From positions 1,736,001 to 1,800,000 of the forward strand of contig CP107211.1 in NCBI GenBank assembly GCA_025757845.1: a DNA stretch of 64,000 bases. The letters run 5' to 3'. The position numbers and the translations under genes are program-made. This document shows, in pieces, positions 1 to 9,290 of this stretch (position 1 is the stretch's first letter; the number at the start of each line of letters is the position of its first letter). The stretch comes from Oscillospiraceae bacterium. Lineage in GTDB: Bacteria; Bacillota; Clostridia; Oscillospirales; Ruminococcaceae. The notes under the pieces are model-generated. The model saw only the letters and a program-made list of their open reading frames with translations, was not told the origin of the DNA and did not search any database.

Positions 1-1997
1 CCGGCACCCAGCACACGCTGGCAGCTGGCGGCCTGCTCACGGGCGGAGCCGTCGCCCGGCTTGACTGCAAAGATCGTGGAGGCGATCTGCAGGTCGTTCC
101 AGGTCAGGTTCTCGCAGCCGGGCACGGCGTGCACCTTTGCCAGCAGGGCATCATCGGCTTTGCCGGCACGGCGGCCTTCCTCTTCAGCACGCACGGCCTT
201 GGCACGGCCCACATACTCCGGGTCCTTGCGGCTGAGGGTGAACTCGGCCAGACCCAGGGGGTTGGAGCGGTAGGAGGAAGTCTCACCGGAGGGGATCAGC
301 TCGTCGGTGGTCGTAACAGGGTCGGTGATGTAGGACGCCACCTTCAGCAGCAGGTTGTTGCCCAGCGGTGCGATCTCCGGCCAGTCCTTGATGTTGGGGC
401 CCAGCTTGAGCAGGGCGTCGTAGTCGCCCTTGCCAAAGCCCTGATACACGCGGGTGTCGTAGCTGGAAGGATCGTACTGGTACTCCGGCACGGTGGGATC
501 GTAGTCGATGTCGGTGGCCGGGGTCAGGATGCCGCCATTGGCCGTGGTGGCCGCAATGCTGCGGGCATCCATCAGGGCCACACCCGCCAGCTGGCCATTG
601 CCGGGCTTGGAGCCTTCGCGGCTGGGGAAGTTGCGGGTGGTGTGGCGGATGGACAGTGCCCCGTTGGCGGGCACATCGCCTGCGCCGAAGCAGGGGCCGC
701 AGAAAGCCGTGCGCACGGTGGCACCGCTGGCCATCAGTTCACTGATCACGCCGGTGCGCACCAGTTCCATCATGATGGGCTGACTGCCGGGGTACACACT
801 GAGGGCATAGTCGCCGCAGCCGCCGGTGCGGCCCTTGAGGATGGAAGCCGCCTCATAGATGCTGTCGTACAAACCGCCTGCACAACCGGCGATCACGCCC
901 TGGTCCACCCGCAGCTTGCCGTTCTCGATCTTGCTGCACAGGTCCAGGTGCACATCCTTACGGCCGATGAGCTTCTGCACATCCTCTTCGCAGGCGTGCA
1001 GGATGTCCTCCAGATTGGCGTTCAGCTCTTCGATGGTAAAGGCATTGGAGGGGTGCATGGGCAGAGCGATCATCGGACGGATGGCCGACAGATCCACTTC
1101 CACAACGCCGTCATAGTAGGCAAGGTCCGCCGGGGCCAGCTTCTTGTAATCCGCAGCACGGCCGTGCACGGCAAGGAACTTCTGCGTGGTCTCATCGGTC
1201 TCCCAGATGGAGGACAGGCAGGTGGTCTCGGTGGTCATGGCGTCGATGGCGTTGCGGGTGTCCTGCCGCAGGGAGGCAATGCCGGGGCCGACGAACTCCA
1301 TGACCTTGTTCTTGACATAGCCGCTCTTGAACAGCTTGCCCACCAGCGCAATGGCCACATCGTGGGGGCCGCAGCCGGCAGGCAGGCTGCCGGTGATGTA
1401 AATGGCCACCACACCCGGACGGGCCACATCGTAGGTGCGGCCCAGCAGCTGCTTTGCCAGCTCGCCGCCGCCCTCGCCGATGGCCATAGTGCCCAGTGCA
1501 CCGTAGCGGGTGTGGGAGTCCGAGCCAAGGATCATTTTGCCGCAGCCGGCAAACTTTTCACGCATGTACTGGTGGATGACAGCCAGATGCGGGGGCACAA
1601 AGATGCCGCCGTACTTTTTGGCAGCCGACAGGCCGAAACGGTGGTCATCCTCGTTGATGGTGCCGCCCACGGCGCACAGGCTGTTGTGGCAGTTGGTGAG
1701 CACATACGGGATGGGGAACTTTTCCAGGCCGGACGCGCGGGCCGTCTGGATGATGCCCACAAAGGTGATGTCATGGCTGGCCATGGCGTCAAACTTAATC
1801 TTCAGGTTTTCGGCATCGCCGCTGGTGTTGTGAGCCTGCAGAATGCTGTAGGCCATGGTACCGGTCTTGGCGTTTTCCACCGCAGCGGCATCAAAGCCCT
1901 TGGCGGCCAGTGCTGCCGGTGCGTTGCCGTCTGCCGGCACCCACTCGCCGCGGGCATAGTATGCGCCGCCGGTGCTGCATTTGATCATATCCAACAT
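1..1997 (-). CDS. Aconitase-family hydratase (YbhJ-like), 3' end cut by window
   Basis: The protein reads [11 protein letters not shown] from an ATG at 1997 and stays open for 665 residues to the window edge, so the C-terminus is missing. It belongs to the aconitase superfamily: it has [11 protein letters not shown] near residue 160, and cysteines in GCAGG and [10 protein letters not shown] contexts suited to bind a 4Fe-4S cluster. It resembles the stand-alone hydratase YbhJ more than citric-cycle AcnA/AcnB, so the substrate is uncertain; citrate/isocitrate isomerisation is possible but not shown. It is cytosolic. An SD-like AGAGAGGCG precedes the start. The upstream minus-strand region holds a TATAAT box and a roughly 110-nt leader. 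Confidence 0.85.
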   Translation of the reverse strand, partial: MLDMIKCSTGGAYYARGEWVPADGNAPAALAAKGFDAAAVENAKTGTMAYSILQAHNTSGDAENLKIKFDAMASHDITFVGIIQTARASGLEKFPIPYVLTNCHNSLCAVGGTINEDDHRFGLSAAKKYGGIFVPPHLAVIHQYMREKFAGCGKMILGSDSHTRYGALGTMAIGEGGGELAKQLLGRTYDVARPGVVAIYITGSLPAGCGPHDVAIALVGKLFKSGYVKNKVMEFVGPGIASLRQDTRNAIDAMTTETTCLSSIWETDETTQKFLAVHGRAADYKKLAPADLAYYDGVVEVDLSAIRPMIALPMHPSNAFTIEELNANLEDILHACEEDVQKLIGRKDVHLDLCSKIENGKLRVDQGVIAGCAGGLYDSIYEAASILKGRTGGCGDYALSVYPGSQPIMMELVRTGVISELMASGATVRTAFCGPCFGAGDVPANGALSIRHTTRNFPSREGSKPGNGQLAGVALMDARSIAATTANGGILTPATDIDYDPTVPEYQYDPSSYDTRVYQGFGKGDYDALLKLGPNIKDWPEIAPLGNNLLLKVASYITDPVTTTDELIPSGETSSYRSNPLGLAEFTLSRKDPEYVGRAKAVRAEEEGRRAGKADDALLAKVHAVPGCENLTWNDLQIASTIFAVKPGDGSAREQAASCQRVLGA

Positions 1998-2111
1998 CTC
2001 GATTCGCCTCTCTTTTTCTGTTTCCCGCCCGCCGCAGTTTGCGGGCACTGCCCCGGCAGGACGGCCAGCGGCCCCCTGCCCCGTTATGATCACGGATCGT
2101 ATCGTTTTTTT

Positions 2112-2117
2112 ATTATA
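2112..2117 (-). promoter_or_regulatory. -10 box of the hydratase promoter
   Basis: TATAAT on the minus strand preceded by TGC (extended -10). The -35 region is T-rich and poorly matched. It lies 115 nt upstream of the hydratase start, leaving a GC-rich leader. Confidence 0.5.
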
Positions 2118-2279
2118 GCATGAAACCATGGAAAGAAAAAGCACTTTTTCCGAATGAACTGTGAACAGACCGCAAAGCCTCTCCATCCGCTCGACCGCAG
2201 CATGTGCATATCATCCCCTTTCCGGAATACAAGCATAAAAAAGCACCCAAGAACCATCGTTCTCAGGTGCCTTTCTTCA

Positions 2280-2363
2280 TGCCGCCGACGGGGGTCGAAC
2301 CCGTACTCTGTCTCCAGAAAGGGATTTTAAGTCCCTCGTGTCTGCCAATTTCACCACAGCGGC
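2280..2363 (-). tRNA. tRNA-Leu (anticodon UAA)
   Basis: An 84-nt class II tRNA. The acceptor strands GCCGCUG and CGGCGGC pair with one U-G, the anticodon loop CUUAAAA gives UAA, there is a long variable arm, and the T loop is GGUUCGACCC. The discriminator is A. The 3' CCA is not encoded (genomic sequence continues TGA). A strong promoter lies at 2497-2525. Confidence 0.95.
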
Positions 2364-2496
2364 ACACCGATACCCGGCTTACAAAGCCCTGCTGCCCCAT
2401 ATTGCTGTAGGGAGCCGGGAATAACAGGTGTGAGGTAAAATTATGTCAATCGGACCGAACGCAAATCGGCCGAATGAACACAAATCAGCATGGTCT

Positions 2497-2525
2497 ATAG
2501 TACAATAGTTTGCCCGGTTTGTCAA
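2497..2525 (-). promoter_or_regulatory. Promoter of tRNA-Leu(UAA)
   Basis: TTGACA (2520-2525), 17-bp spacer, TACTAT (2497-2502) on the minus strand, directly after the pncB stop. The expected transcript has a leader of about 125 nt before the tRNA. Confidence 0.7.
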
Positions 2526-2534
2526 GAAAAGGCG

Positions 2535-4052
2535 TTACACTTTTCCGCCGTGCAGCTCTGCGTACATTCTGGCGCGGCACTCGGCCACGGCAGGGGTCAT
2601 GTTGACGTAATGCTTATGCGGGCACTCCAGGCGCAGCTCGCTCTCCCAGGTCTCCTCGGTGAGCTGTTTTGCGATGTAGGCCTTCTTCTCGGCAATGGAG
2701 GGCAGCTCCATGGCCAGCTGGCCGCCCAGGATGTGCGGCACCAGCAGCGGCTTGACCGCCGTCGGGGTAAAGGTAACGGTGCGCTCAATGGCGTCAGAGT
2801 CCAGGTTGACCATCGCGATGGGCTTGCCGGCCTCGATCACCTCGCCGTCCATGGCGATCAGGTCACACTGGGCCTGTCCGTTTTCATCGTAGAGACGCCA
2901 GGGCATCTTCTTGCCGGGGATGATGGCCTTGCTGGCCGAATCCGAGCACTTCATCTTGGGGGTATAGCTGCCATCCGGCTGCTTGACAGCCACCAGCTTG
3001 TACACACCGCCGAACACGGGGTCGGAAGCGGAGGTGATCAGGTTCTCGCCCACGCCGTAGGAATCAAAATGGGCGTGCTCGTACAGCTCCATGTTGGCGA
3101 TCTTCTTTTCGTCCAGACCGTTGGAAGCCACCAGCTTGATGTACGGCTTGCCGACAGCATCCAGCGCCTTGCGCAGACGCTTGGAGCCGCGGGCCAGGTC
3201 GCCGGAGTCGATGCGGGCGCTCTTGACGCGGCGGTTGGGGTCATTGGGGTACTTCTCGATCAGGTAGTCGTCCAGCTTGATCAGGTTGGGCAGACCGCTC
3301 TCCATGATGTTGTAGGTATCCAGCAGCAGGCTGACCGAGTCCGGGTAGGTGTCGGCAAATGCCTTGAAGGCGTCGAATTCCGTCGGGAAGAACTCGATGA
3401 AGCTGTGTGCCACGGTGCCCACGGCCTTGACGTCCGAGCCGAACTTCATCTCAGCCAGACAGTTGGCCGTACCCACGCAGCCGCCCAGGACCGCCGCATA
3501 GGCACCATCGTTGCCGGCGCTCTCGCCCTGTGCACGGCGGGTGCCGAACTCCATGACGCTGCGGGGCGTATGGGTGTTCAGACCGGTGACGCGGGTGGCC
3601 TTGGTGGCGATGAGGCTGTGGAAGTTCATCGTCTGCAGCAAGTAGGTCTCAATGAGGATGGCGCCCACCAGATCGCACTCAATGCGCACCATCTGCACAT
3701 GGGGATAGCACACAGTGCCCTCCGGCAGGGCATACATGTCGCCCTTCCAGCGGTAGGTGCGCAGATACTCGCAGAATTCCTCGCTCATACCCTTGGTGCG
3801 CAGCCACCAGATGTCCTGTGCGTTGAAATGGTAATTCAGCAGAAAGCGGGTCAGCTTGCGCTGACCGGCGCTGATGGAATAGCCCTGATTGTCCGGGTTC
3901 TTGCGGAAGAACATGTCAAACACCAGCGTGGTGTCCTTGAATCCGTGCAGGAACAGGCAGTTTGCCATCGTAAATTCATAAAAATCCACGACCATTGCGG
4001 GGTTGTCGTAGTCCTCATCCGGAATATAAGGCACAACCTTGATTTCGTCCAT
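2535..4052 (-). CDS. pncB: Nicotinate phosphoribosyltransferase
   Basis: A 505-residue cytosolic enzyme of the NAPRTase family. It couples nicotinate with PRPP to give nicotinate mononucleotide in the Preiss-Handler NAD salvage route. The N-terminus carries DFYEFTMANCLF, the usual family opening, and the middle has RIDSGDLA and ASNGLDE, residues of the phosphate and nucleotide pocket. The start at 4052 (MDEIKV) was chosen because GAGAGGAAAC lies just upstream; an in-frame ATG ten codons earlier has no such site. The gene is monocistronic with its own promoter at 4175-4203 and is followed at once by the tRNA-Leu promoter. Confidence 0.95.
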   Translation of the reverse strand: MDEIKVVPYIPDEDYDNPAMVVDFYEFTMANCLFLHGFKDTTLVFDMFFRKNPDNQGYSISAGQRKLTRFLLNYHFNAQDIWWLRTKGMSEEFCEYLRTYRWKGDMYALPEGTVCYPHVQMVRIECDLVGAILIETYLLQTMNFHSLIATKATRVTGLNTHTPRSVMEFGTRRAQGESAGNDGAYAAVLGGCVGTANCLAEMKFGSDVKAVGTVAHSFIEFFPTEFDAFKAFADTYPDSVSLLLDTYNIMESGLPNLIKLDDYLIEKYPNDPNRRVKSARIDSGDLARGSKRLRKALDAVGKPYIKLVASNGLDEKKIANMELYEHAHFDSYGVGENLITSASDPVFGGVYKLVAVKQPDGSYTPKMKCSDSASKAIIPGKKMPWRLYDENGQAQCDLIAMDGEVIEAGKPIAMVNLDSDAIERTVTFTPTAVKPLLVPHILGGQLAMELPSIAEKKAYIAKQLTEETWESELRLECPHKHYVNMTPAVAECRARMYAELHGGKV

Positions 4053-4174
4053 GAATGTTTCCTCTCTTCTTCTCAACGGCACAGCCCGCGGGCCGCTGCC
4101 GTTTCCCAGTTCCCGGCCGGAGTACAGAACCCCGGCGGAAAGCCCTCGCCCTGTCTTGACAGGGTGTTTCTAAC

Positions 4175-4203
4175 ATGATAACACCAATCGCAGGCCTGCG
4201 CAA
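4175..4203 (-). promoter_or_regulatory. Promoter of pncB
   Basis: TTGCGC (4198-4203), 17-bp spacer, TATCAT (4175-4180) on the minus strand. A short CCCTGTC/GACAGGG hairpin lies in the leader near 4151-4166. Confidence 0.6.
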
Positions 4204-4240
4204 GGGTTTTGCGATATTTTCTGGGATTGCGATCGAACTG

Positions 4241-4395
4241 AAGAACAACCCTCTCAGTCATCGCTTACGCGATGCCAGCTCTCCCGAAGGGCGAGCTTTT
4301 ATCGAGAAGGGAAACTTTCCGATTCAACGAAAAAGCTCCCCCTTTCGGGGGAGCTGGATGCGAGTGAAATGAGCAGACTGAGAGGGTTTTGTTCT
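4241..4395. mobile_element. MITE-like inverted-repeat element (155 bp), carries terminators in both directions
   Basis: The ends are inverted copies: AAGAACAACCCTCTCAGTC at 4241 and, read on the other strand from 4395, AAGAACAAAACCCTCTCAGTC. Inside, each half carries its own hairpin with a T-run: AGCTC-rich at about 4271-4299 on the plus strand and AGCTCCCCC/GGGGGAGCT at 4334-4355 followed by TTTT on the minus strand. There is no ORF. Its right end abuts the guaB stop codon, so its internal hairpin is probably the guaB terminator. This architecture is typical of non-autonomous elements; no second copy exists in this window and target-site duplication is not clear. Confidence 0.65.
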
Positions 4396-5910
4396 TTAGC
4401 CGTTGATGATGTTGGGGGTGGCGTTCTTCAGCACGACGTCATGGCTACCGCCCTCCACGATGGAGGTGGAGGACACGACGGTCAGCTTGGCCTTCTGCTG
4501 CAGCTCGGGGATGGACAGAGCGCCGCAGTTGCACATGGTGCTCTTGACCTTGTACAGGGTGGTCTGCACGCCGTCGGCCAGCGGGCCGGCGTACGGGACG
4601 TAGCTGTCCACGCCTTCCTCAAAGCTCAGCTTGGTGGAACCGCCCAGGTCGTAGCGCTGCCAGTTGCGGGCACGGTTGGAGCCCTCGCCCCAATACTCCT
4701 TCATATACTGGCCATTGATGCGCACCTTGTTCGTGGGGCTCTCGTCGAAGCGGGCGAAGTAGCGGCCCAGCATGACGAAGTCGGCACCCATGGCCAGTGC
4801 CAGGGTGATGTGGTAGTCGTGGACGATGCCGCCGTCGGAGCAGATGGGCACATAGATGCCGGTCTCCTTGAAGTACTCGTCACGAGCCTTGGCCACCTCG
4901 ATGACAGCCGTTGCCTGGCCGCGGCCGATGCCCTTGGTCTCACGGGTGATGCAGATGGAACCGCCGCCGATGCCGATCTTCACGAAGTCGGCACCCTGCT
5001 CGGCCAGGAAGCGGAAGCCCTCGGCATCCACCACGTTGCCGGCACCCACCTTCACCTTGTCGCCATAGTGCTCCCGGATCCAGTGGATGGTGCGGGCCTG
5101 CCACTCGGAGTAGCCCTCGGAAGAGTCGATGCACAGCACGTCCACACCGGCCTCCACCAGAGCGGGCACGCGCTCAGCGTAGTCGCGGGTGTTGATACCG
5201 GCACCCACCACATAGCTCTTGTTCTTGTCCAGCAGCTCGTTGGCGTTCTTCTTGTGGGAGTCGTAGTCCTTGCGGAACACCATATACTTCAGGTTGCCCT
5301 CAGCGTCCACCAGCGGCAGAGTGTTGATCTTGTTGTCCCAGATGATGTTGTTGCAGTCATGCAGGGAGGTGTTCTCCGGGGCAGTGACCAGCTTTTCCAG
5401 CGGGGTCATGAAGGTGGTAACGGGAGCGTCATCCGGGGTGTGGTTGACGCGGTAGTCGCGGGAGGCCACGATGCCCAGCAGCTTGCCGTTGGGGGTGCCG
5501 TCAGCGGTGACCGCGATGGTGGAGTGGCCGGTGCGGGCCTTGAGCTCCAGCACATCGTGCAGGGTAGCGGTGGGGGCCAGATTGGAGTCGGACACGACAT
5601 AGCCGGCCTTGTAGCTCTTGACGCGGCGCACCATGGCAGCCTCGTTCTCGATGCTCTGGGAGCCATAGATGAAGGAGACGCCGCCCTGACGAGCCAGTGC
5701 AATGGCCAGCTTATCGCCGGAGACCGACTGCATGATGGCGCTGATCATGGGGATGTTCATTTCCAACGGGCACTCTTCCTGACCCTTGCGGTACTTGACC
5801 AGCGGGGTCTTGAGGCTGACAGCAGTGGGAACATTTTCCGCAGAGGAATAGCCGGGCACCAGCAGATACTCGCCAAAGGTGCGGGAGGGTTCTTCATAGA
5901 AATAAGCCAT
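4396..5910 (-). CDS. guaB: IMP dehydrogenase, protist-like clade
   Basis: A 504-residue IMP dehydrogenase that oxidises IMP to XMP with NAD+, the committed step of GMP synthesis. The catalytic loop reads [12 protein letters not shown] with the active cysteine near residue 320, followed by [10 protein letters not shown]. Two CBS domains lie about residues 105-230, and the flap region has WQRYDLGG. This sequence differs from typical bacterial GuaB (GPGSICTT) and, from memory, matches Tritrichomonas foetus IMPDH almost colinearly. The start at 5910 (MAYFYE) has AAAGGAG upstream; the neighbouring TTG is not preferred. Promoter at 5996-6024; the terminator is inside the adjoining MITE-like element. 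Confidence 0.96.
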   Translation of the reverse strand: MAYFYEEPSRTFGEYLLVPGYSSAENVPTAVSLKTPLVKYRKGQEECPLEMNIPMISAIMQSVSGDKLAIALARQGGVSFIYGSQSIENEAAMVRRVKSYKAGYVVSDSNLAPTATLHDVLELKARTGHSTIAVTADGTPNGKLLGIVASRDYRVNHTPDDAPVTTFMTPLEKLVTAPENTSLHDCNNIIWDNKINTLPLVDAEGNLKYMVFRKDYDSHKKNANELLDKNKSYVVGAGINTRDYAERVPALVEAGVDVLCIDSSEGYSEWQARTIHWIREHYGDKVKVGAGNVVDAEGFRFLAEQGADFVKIGIGGGSICITRETKGIGRGQATAVIEVAKARDEYFKETGIYVPICSDGGIVHDYHITLALAMGADFVMLGRYFARFDESPTNKVRINGQYMKEYWGEGSNRARNWQRYDLGGSTKLSFEEGVDSYVPYAGPLADGVQTTLYKVKSTMCNCGALSIPELQQKAKLTVVSSTSIVEGGSHDVVLKNATPNIING

Positions 5911-5995
5911 AGTCAAACTCCTTTTCTCTTATCGCAGCATGAAGCATTCTACAACAAAATCATTCATGTTTGAGCCGTCTAAATTGATTGTATAT

Positions 5996-6024
5996 ACTTT
6001 ACCACACTCGGCCTCAGAATACAA
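5996..6024 (-). promoter_or_regulatory. Promoter of guaB
   Basis: TTGTAT (6019-6024), 17-bp spacer ending TGTGG, then TAAAGT (5996-6001) on the minus strand. The TGTGG gives the Gram-positive TRTGn extension. Confidence 0.65.
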
Positions 6025-6133
6025 ACCCCTGCCGCGCCAAACTTTGAAACTGTCCTTTTGAGAAAAACAGGCAAAATGCCCACCAAAACCGCGCAAGGTC
6101 ATACTTTTTGACGATTCCGGCGGTTTTCGGCAT

Positions 6134-6317
6134 GCAAAAAAGCTCGTCCGGGTCACGGACGAGCTTTTTTGCACACGAAGCGGGACATCGCCTGTGCGGC
6201 ACACGGAGCACAGACTGTGAAGGAGTTCCAGTCGGAGGAGGAGGCCCGGTGCCCGATATCCCAAAAACAAGAAGAAAAAGATTTCACACACAGCCAGGGG
6301 ATCTCGGCCCTTGCTGT
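6134..6317 (-). ncRNA. Candidate structured small RNA (about 180 nt)
   Basis: A promoter (6324-6352) and a strong intrinsic terminator (stem GCTCGTCCG/CGGACGAGC with flanking A and T runs, 6134-6172) bracket a stretch with no convincing ORF. The RNA could fold into a 5' hairpin (ACAGC/GCTGT), a U-rich linker, and a second hairpin closed by GGGATATCG/CGATGTCCC, then GGCACCGG/CCGTGTGCC, and topped by GACTG/CAGTC. The unpaired side of the second hairpin contains CCTCCTCCTCC, complementary to Shine-Dalgarno sequences. It does not match 6S, SRP RNA, tmRNA or RNase P as I know them. It could also be an untranslated tail with a chance promoter. Confidence 0.45.
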
Positions 6318-6323
6318 AACCAT

Positions 6324-6352
6324 ATTGTAACTCTTTTGATACTATTTTGCAA
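6324..6352 (-). promoter_or_regulatory. Promoter of the candidate small RNA
   Basis: TTGCAA (6347-6352), 17-bp spacer, TACAAT (6324-6329) on the minus strand, located between the thioesterase stop (6394) and the terminator at 6134-6172. Confidence 0.6.
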
Positions 6353-6393
6353 TAGGGTTCTGTCATTTTTCTGTAACTTATTTTGTGAACTTT

Positions 6394-7119
6394 TTATGAC
6401 CCGATCTTCAGATAGCACTCAAAGCTGGTGCGGCCGTCGTGGCGGCCCTGCACATACCACCCCTCTTCCGAGGGTGCATACAGCAGTTCCACCGTGTCCC
6501 CCATGGGGATCTCCCAGTGGTAGTTCACGGCGGCAAAGGTCACCGGGCCCGCCTGCAGCACCTCCGGCGGCAGGGCGTCGCAGGCAAGATCCAGATAATA
6601 GGCGTTGTTGATGTGGCCGTTCAGGTCGCACAGCGAATAGCTGGCCCTGCACTCCCCTGCCGACGTCAGCTCTTTGCACCGGTGGGTGTGCAGGGACAGC
6701 TCCCCTTCCACCGTCTCATTCCAGAAATTTTCCACGGTCCAGTTCGGTTCCCGCATGATGTGGCCGCTGGTCCGATCCACCAGGATCCAGCGGCAGTCCA
6801 CCGTGGCCACCAGCTTCCCGGCGGCATCCGTGACCGTAGTGATGCGTTTGATGGCACCCCGGCGGCTGTGCTCGGCGCGGGTGGTCAGGGTGAGCGCCTC
6901 GGTGCGGCGGGGCACCCGCACAAACTGCAGGGCCTGCTTGCCCACCAGAAACGCCGCGTTGTGGTCCTGGAAAAACTTGTCATCCATGCCAAAGGCACGG
7001 GCGTGGTCGGCAGATACCTGCTCCACATAGCGCAGCAGGGCGCTGGGCTTGAGCAGGCTGCGGAAGTCCGCATCCGCATTGAGCACCGTTGCGGTCTCGG
7101 TGTAAAAATTGGGCTCCAT
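6394..7119 (-). CDS. Acyl-ACP thioesterase
   Basis: A 241-residue protein with the double hot-dog layout of bacterial acyl-ACP thioesterases, which release free fatty acids from acyl carrier protein in the cytosol. The N-terminal half begins MEPNFYTET, and the second hot-dog carries DLNGHINNAYYLD at residues 165-177, holding the Asn and His of the catalytic site. Start at 7119 with AAAGGAAC upstream. A strong terminator (7154-7206) separates it from the potABCD operon on the same strand; I see no clear promoter of its own, so partial read-through is possible. Confidence 0.88.
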   Translation of the reverse strand: MEPNFYTETATVLNADADFRSLLKPSALLRYVEQVSADHARAFGMDDKFFQDHNAAFLVGKQALQFVRVPRRTEALTLTTRAEHSRRGAIKRITTVTDAAGKLVATVDCRWILVDRTSGHIMREPNWTVENFWNETVEGELSLHTHRCKELTSAGECRASYSLCDLNGHINNAYYLDLACDALPPEVLQAGPVTFAAVNYHWEIPMGDTVELLYAPSEEGWYVQGRHDGRTSFECYLKIGS

Positions 7120-7153
7120 AATGTTCCTTTCCCATCCAAAATGATTTCAAAAA

Positions 7154-7206
7154 GGCCCCGCTCTCTCCATCGTCTGCGGCAGCAGCAGATCCGAGAGGGC
7201 GGGGCC
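7154..7206 (-). terminator. Terminator after potD
   Basis: The minus strand has GGCCCCGC...CTCTC pairing with GAGAG..GCGGGGCC across a long loop, followed by TTTTTG. Confidence 0.75.
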
Positions 7207-7212
7207 GTCTGT

Positions 7213-8445
7213 TTAATACTGGTTGCGGCTCTTTTTGCGCAGTTTGCGCCAGATGTTGAAGCAGGCCAGCGCCACCATGGCGGCCAGCAGCGACAGGAAC
7301 AGCAGGCTGCTGCCGCCCTCGTCGTAGCTCTTCATCTCGCTCCACTTTACGTCCAGCTCGCTGTTCACGTCATCGCTCAGAGCGGTGAACACCCGTTCCT
7401 TCGCGGCAAGTTCTTCCGGCGGATAAGCGATCTCGCTGTCGCGCAGGTCCTCGTCCAGCACCTCCCGCACCGACTCCATAGGAGTGGTGTAGCCGATGTA
7501 CTCGGCGTTTGCCTTGCCGATGTCCGTCTCACACATGAAGTTGATGAACATTTCGGCGGCTTCCTGGTGCTCACTCGTGGCGGGGATGGCCATGCAGTCC
7601 ACCGACAGCACACTGCCCTCCTCCGGGAACACCCAGGCAAGGTCGGGGTTATCGTCGATCATGGTGATGGCGTCGCCGGAGTAGTACACGCCGATGGCTG
7701 CCTCACCGCCGATCATTTTATCAAAGATCTCATCCATGACGTAGGCCTGCACCAGCGGCTTCTGAGCCTTGAGCTCTTTCACCACCTCGTCCACTTCTTC
7801 CGTGGACTGGGGGTTGATGTCATGGCCGCTCTTGAAGGCCGCAATGGCGTAGGCGTCGCGGCTGTTGTTGAACATCAGGATGTTGCCGGCATACTGTTCA
7901 TCCCACAGGTCCGCCCAGCTGGTGGGTGCCTTGTCCACCATCGTGGTGTTGTAGATGATGCCGGTGGTGCACAGCATGTAGGGCACCGTATAGGCGTTTT
8001 CGGGGTCGTAATCCGGGTTGCGGTATTCCGCGTCGATCTTCTGGAAGTTGGGGATGTTGTCGTAGTTGAGGGGCTTGAGCATCCCTTCTGCGATCATCTT
8101 GGCCACCATGTAATCCGACGGGATCACCACATCGTAGTCCGCCGCACCGGATTTCAGCTTGGCGTACATGGACTCGTTGGAATCGAAGGTGGTGTAGTTC
8201 ACCTTGATGCCGGTCAGGTCCTCAAAGGCGGACACCACGTCCAGGCTGTCGTCCGAGCCGTTGGAGATGTACTCGCCCCAGTTGTAGACGTTCAGAGTCA
8301 TGTTCTGGCCCTTGAAGCGGGTCCAGTCGTAATCGCCGGACACCGAAACGTCCTCATTCACCTCAATGGTATCTGCCGCAAAGGCCGGCAGCGTGCAGCA
8401 CACCGCCAGCGCCAGCGTGAGCAGCAGAACGGCAAAACGTTTCAT
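7213..8445 (-). CDS. potD: Spermidine/putrescine ABC transporter substrate-binding protein
   Basis: A 410-residue PotD-type binding protein that captures polyamines outside the membrane. Residues 1-24 form a signal peptide (MKRFAVLLLTLALA, AFA-AD cleavage), and the mature part has the family motifs YNWGEYI and YDVVIPSDYMV. The C-terminus is unusual: SSLLFLSLLAAMVALACF followed by RKLRKK is a transmembrane anchor, in place of the N-terminal lipid anchor usual in Gram-positives. Its ATG shares one base with the potC stop (TGATG), so translation is coupled. Last gene of potABCD. Confidence 0.93.
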   Translation of the reverse strand: MKRFAVLLLTLALAVCCTLPAFAADTIEVNEDVSVSGDYDWTRFKGQNMTLNVYNWGEYISNGSDDSLDVVSAFEDLTGIKVNYTTFDSNESMYAKLKSGAADYDVVIPSDYMVAKMIAEGMLKPLNYDNIPNFQKIDAEYRNPDYDPENAYTVPYMLCTTGIIYNTTMVDKAPTSWADLWDEQYAGNILMFNNSRDAYAIAAFKSGHDINPQSTEEVDEVVKELKAQKPLVQAYVMDEIFDKMIGGEAAIGVYYSGDAITMIDDNPDLAWVFPEEGSVLSVDCMAIPATSEHQEAAEMFINFMCETDIGKANAEYIGYTTPMESVREVLDEDLRDSEIAYPPEELAAKERVFTALSDDVNSELDVKWSEMKSYDEGGSSLLFLSLLAAMVALACFNIWRKLRKKSRNQY

Positions 8446-9290
8446 CACACGCCCTCCCCTCTCAGCGCCTTCTGGTCGCGGCGGTAGCTGCGGCTTTCCA
8501 TGGCGTTGGAAACCAGAATGATGCACAGGATCACCACGAACATGATGGTGGACAGTGCGTAGATCTCCGGGCTGACCTTCTTGCGGGTCATGGAGTAGAT
8601 GGCGATGGGCAGCGTTTCCACGGTGCCGCAGTTGAAGTAGGAGATCATGAAATCGTCGATGGAGTAGGTCAGGCAGATCAGGAAGGCCGACAGGATGGCC
8701 GGGCTGATCTCCGGCAGGATGACCTTGAAGAAGGCCTGCTTGGGGTTGCAGCCCAGATCCAGAGCCGCCTCATACAGCTTGATGTCCAGCTGCTTGAGCT
8801 TGGGGCTCACGTTGAAGATGACATACGGCACATTGAAGGCAATGTGGGCGATGAGCAGCGTCGGGAAACCCATGATGGTGTCCGGCAGCCAGGAGACGCC
8901 CTCGGCAAAGCGCTGGTAAGCCACGAACAGCAGCATGAGCGAAATGCCGGTGATGATCTCCGGGTTGACCACCGGGATGTAGGTGATGTTGGTCACCAGC
9001 AGGCGGCTGCGGCGGCTCATGGACGCGATGCCCAGGCTGGCCGCCGTGCCCAGCACTGTGGCGATGACGGCGGACAGCAGTGCCACCTCAATGGACACCC
9101 ACAGTGCATGCAGGATGGACGCATTGTGGAACAGGCTGCTGTACCACTTTAAGGTAAAGCCGGTGAACAGCGAATAGCCCTTGCTCTGGTTGAAGCTGAA
9201 CACGATCATGTAGGCAATGGGCAGATACATGAAGCAGAAGAACAGAATGACGTAGGCACGCTGCATCAGGCGGAGATGTTTTGTTTTCAT
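8445..9290 (-). CDS. potC: Polyamine ABC transporter permease
   Basis: A 281-residue inner-membrane permease with about six transmembrane segments, beginning MKTKHLRLMQRAY. The EAA loop (LYEAALDLGCNPKQAF near residue 180) contacts the PotA ATPase. It pairs with PotB to form the channel for polyamines. Start and stop overlap the neighbours by one base on each side (ATGA junctions), showing tight translational coupling. Confidence 0.94.
   Translation of the reverse strand: MKTKHLRLMQRAYVILFFCFMYLPIAYMIVFSFNQSKGYSLFTGFTLKWYSSLFHNASILHALWVSIEVALLSAVIATVLGTAASLGIASMSRRSRLLVTNITYIPVVNPEIITGISLMLLFVAYQRFAEGVSWLPDTIMGFPTLLIAHIAFNVPYVIFNVSPKLKQLDIKLYEAALDLGCNPKQAFFKVILPEISPAILSAFLICLTYSIDDFMISYFNCGTVETLPIAIYSMTRKKVSPEIYALSTIMFVVILCIILVSNAMESRSYRRDQKALRGEGV

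Noticed and set aside
129..2123. Long plus-strand open frame across the hydratase gene
   Set aside because: Shadow of the minus-strand aconitase-family gene; the translation is Gly/His/Val-rich with no family motif and no ribosome binding site.
6134..6317. 6S RNA or SRP RNA
   Set aside because: It lacks the long central bubble of 6S and the GGAA-type tip and conserved asymmetric loop of SRP RNA.
5929..6366. 145-codon minus-strand open frame upstream of guaB
   Set aside because: It runs through a strong intrinsic terminator and the guaB promoter, and its translation is low-complexity; more likely untranslated RNA.
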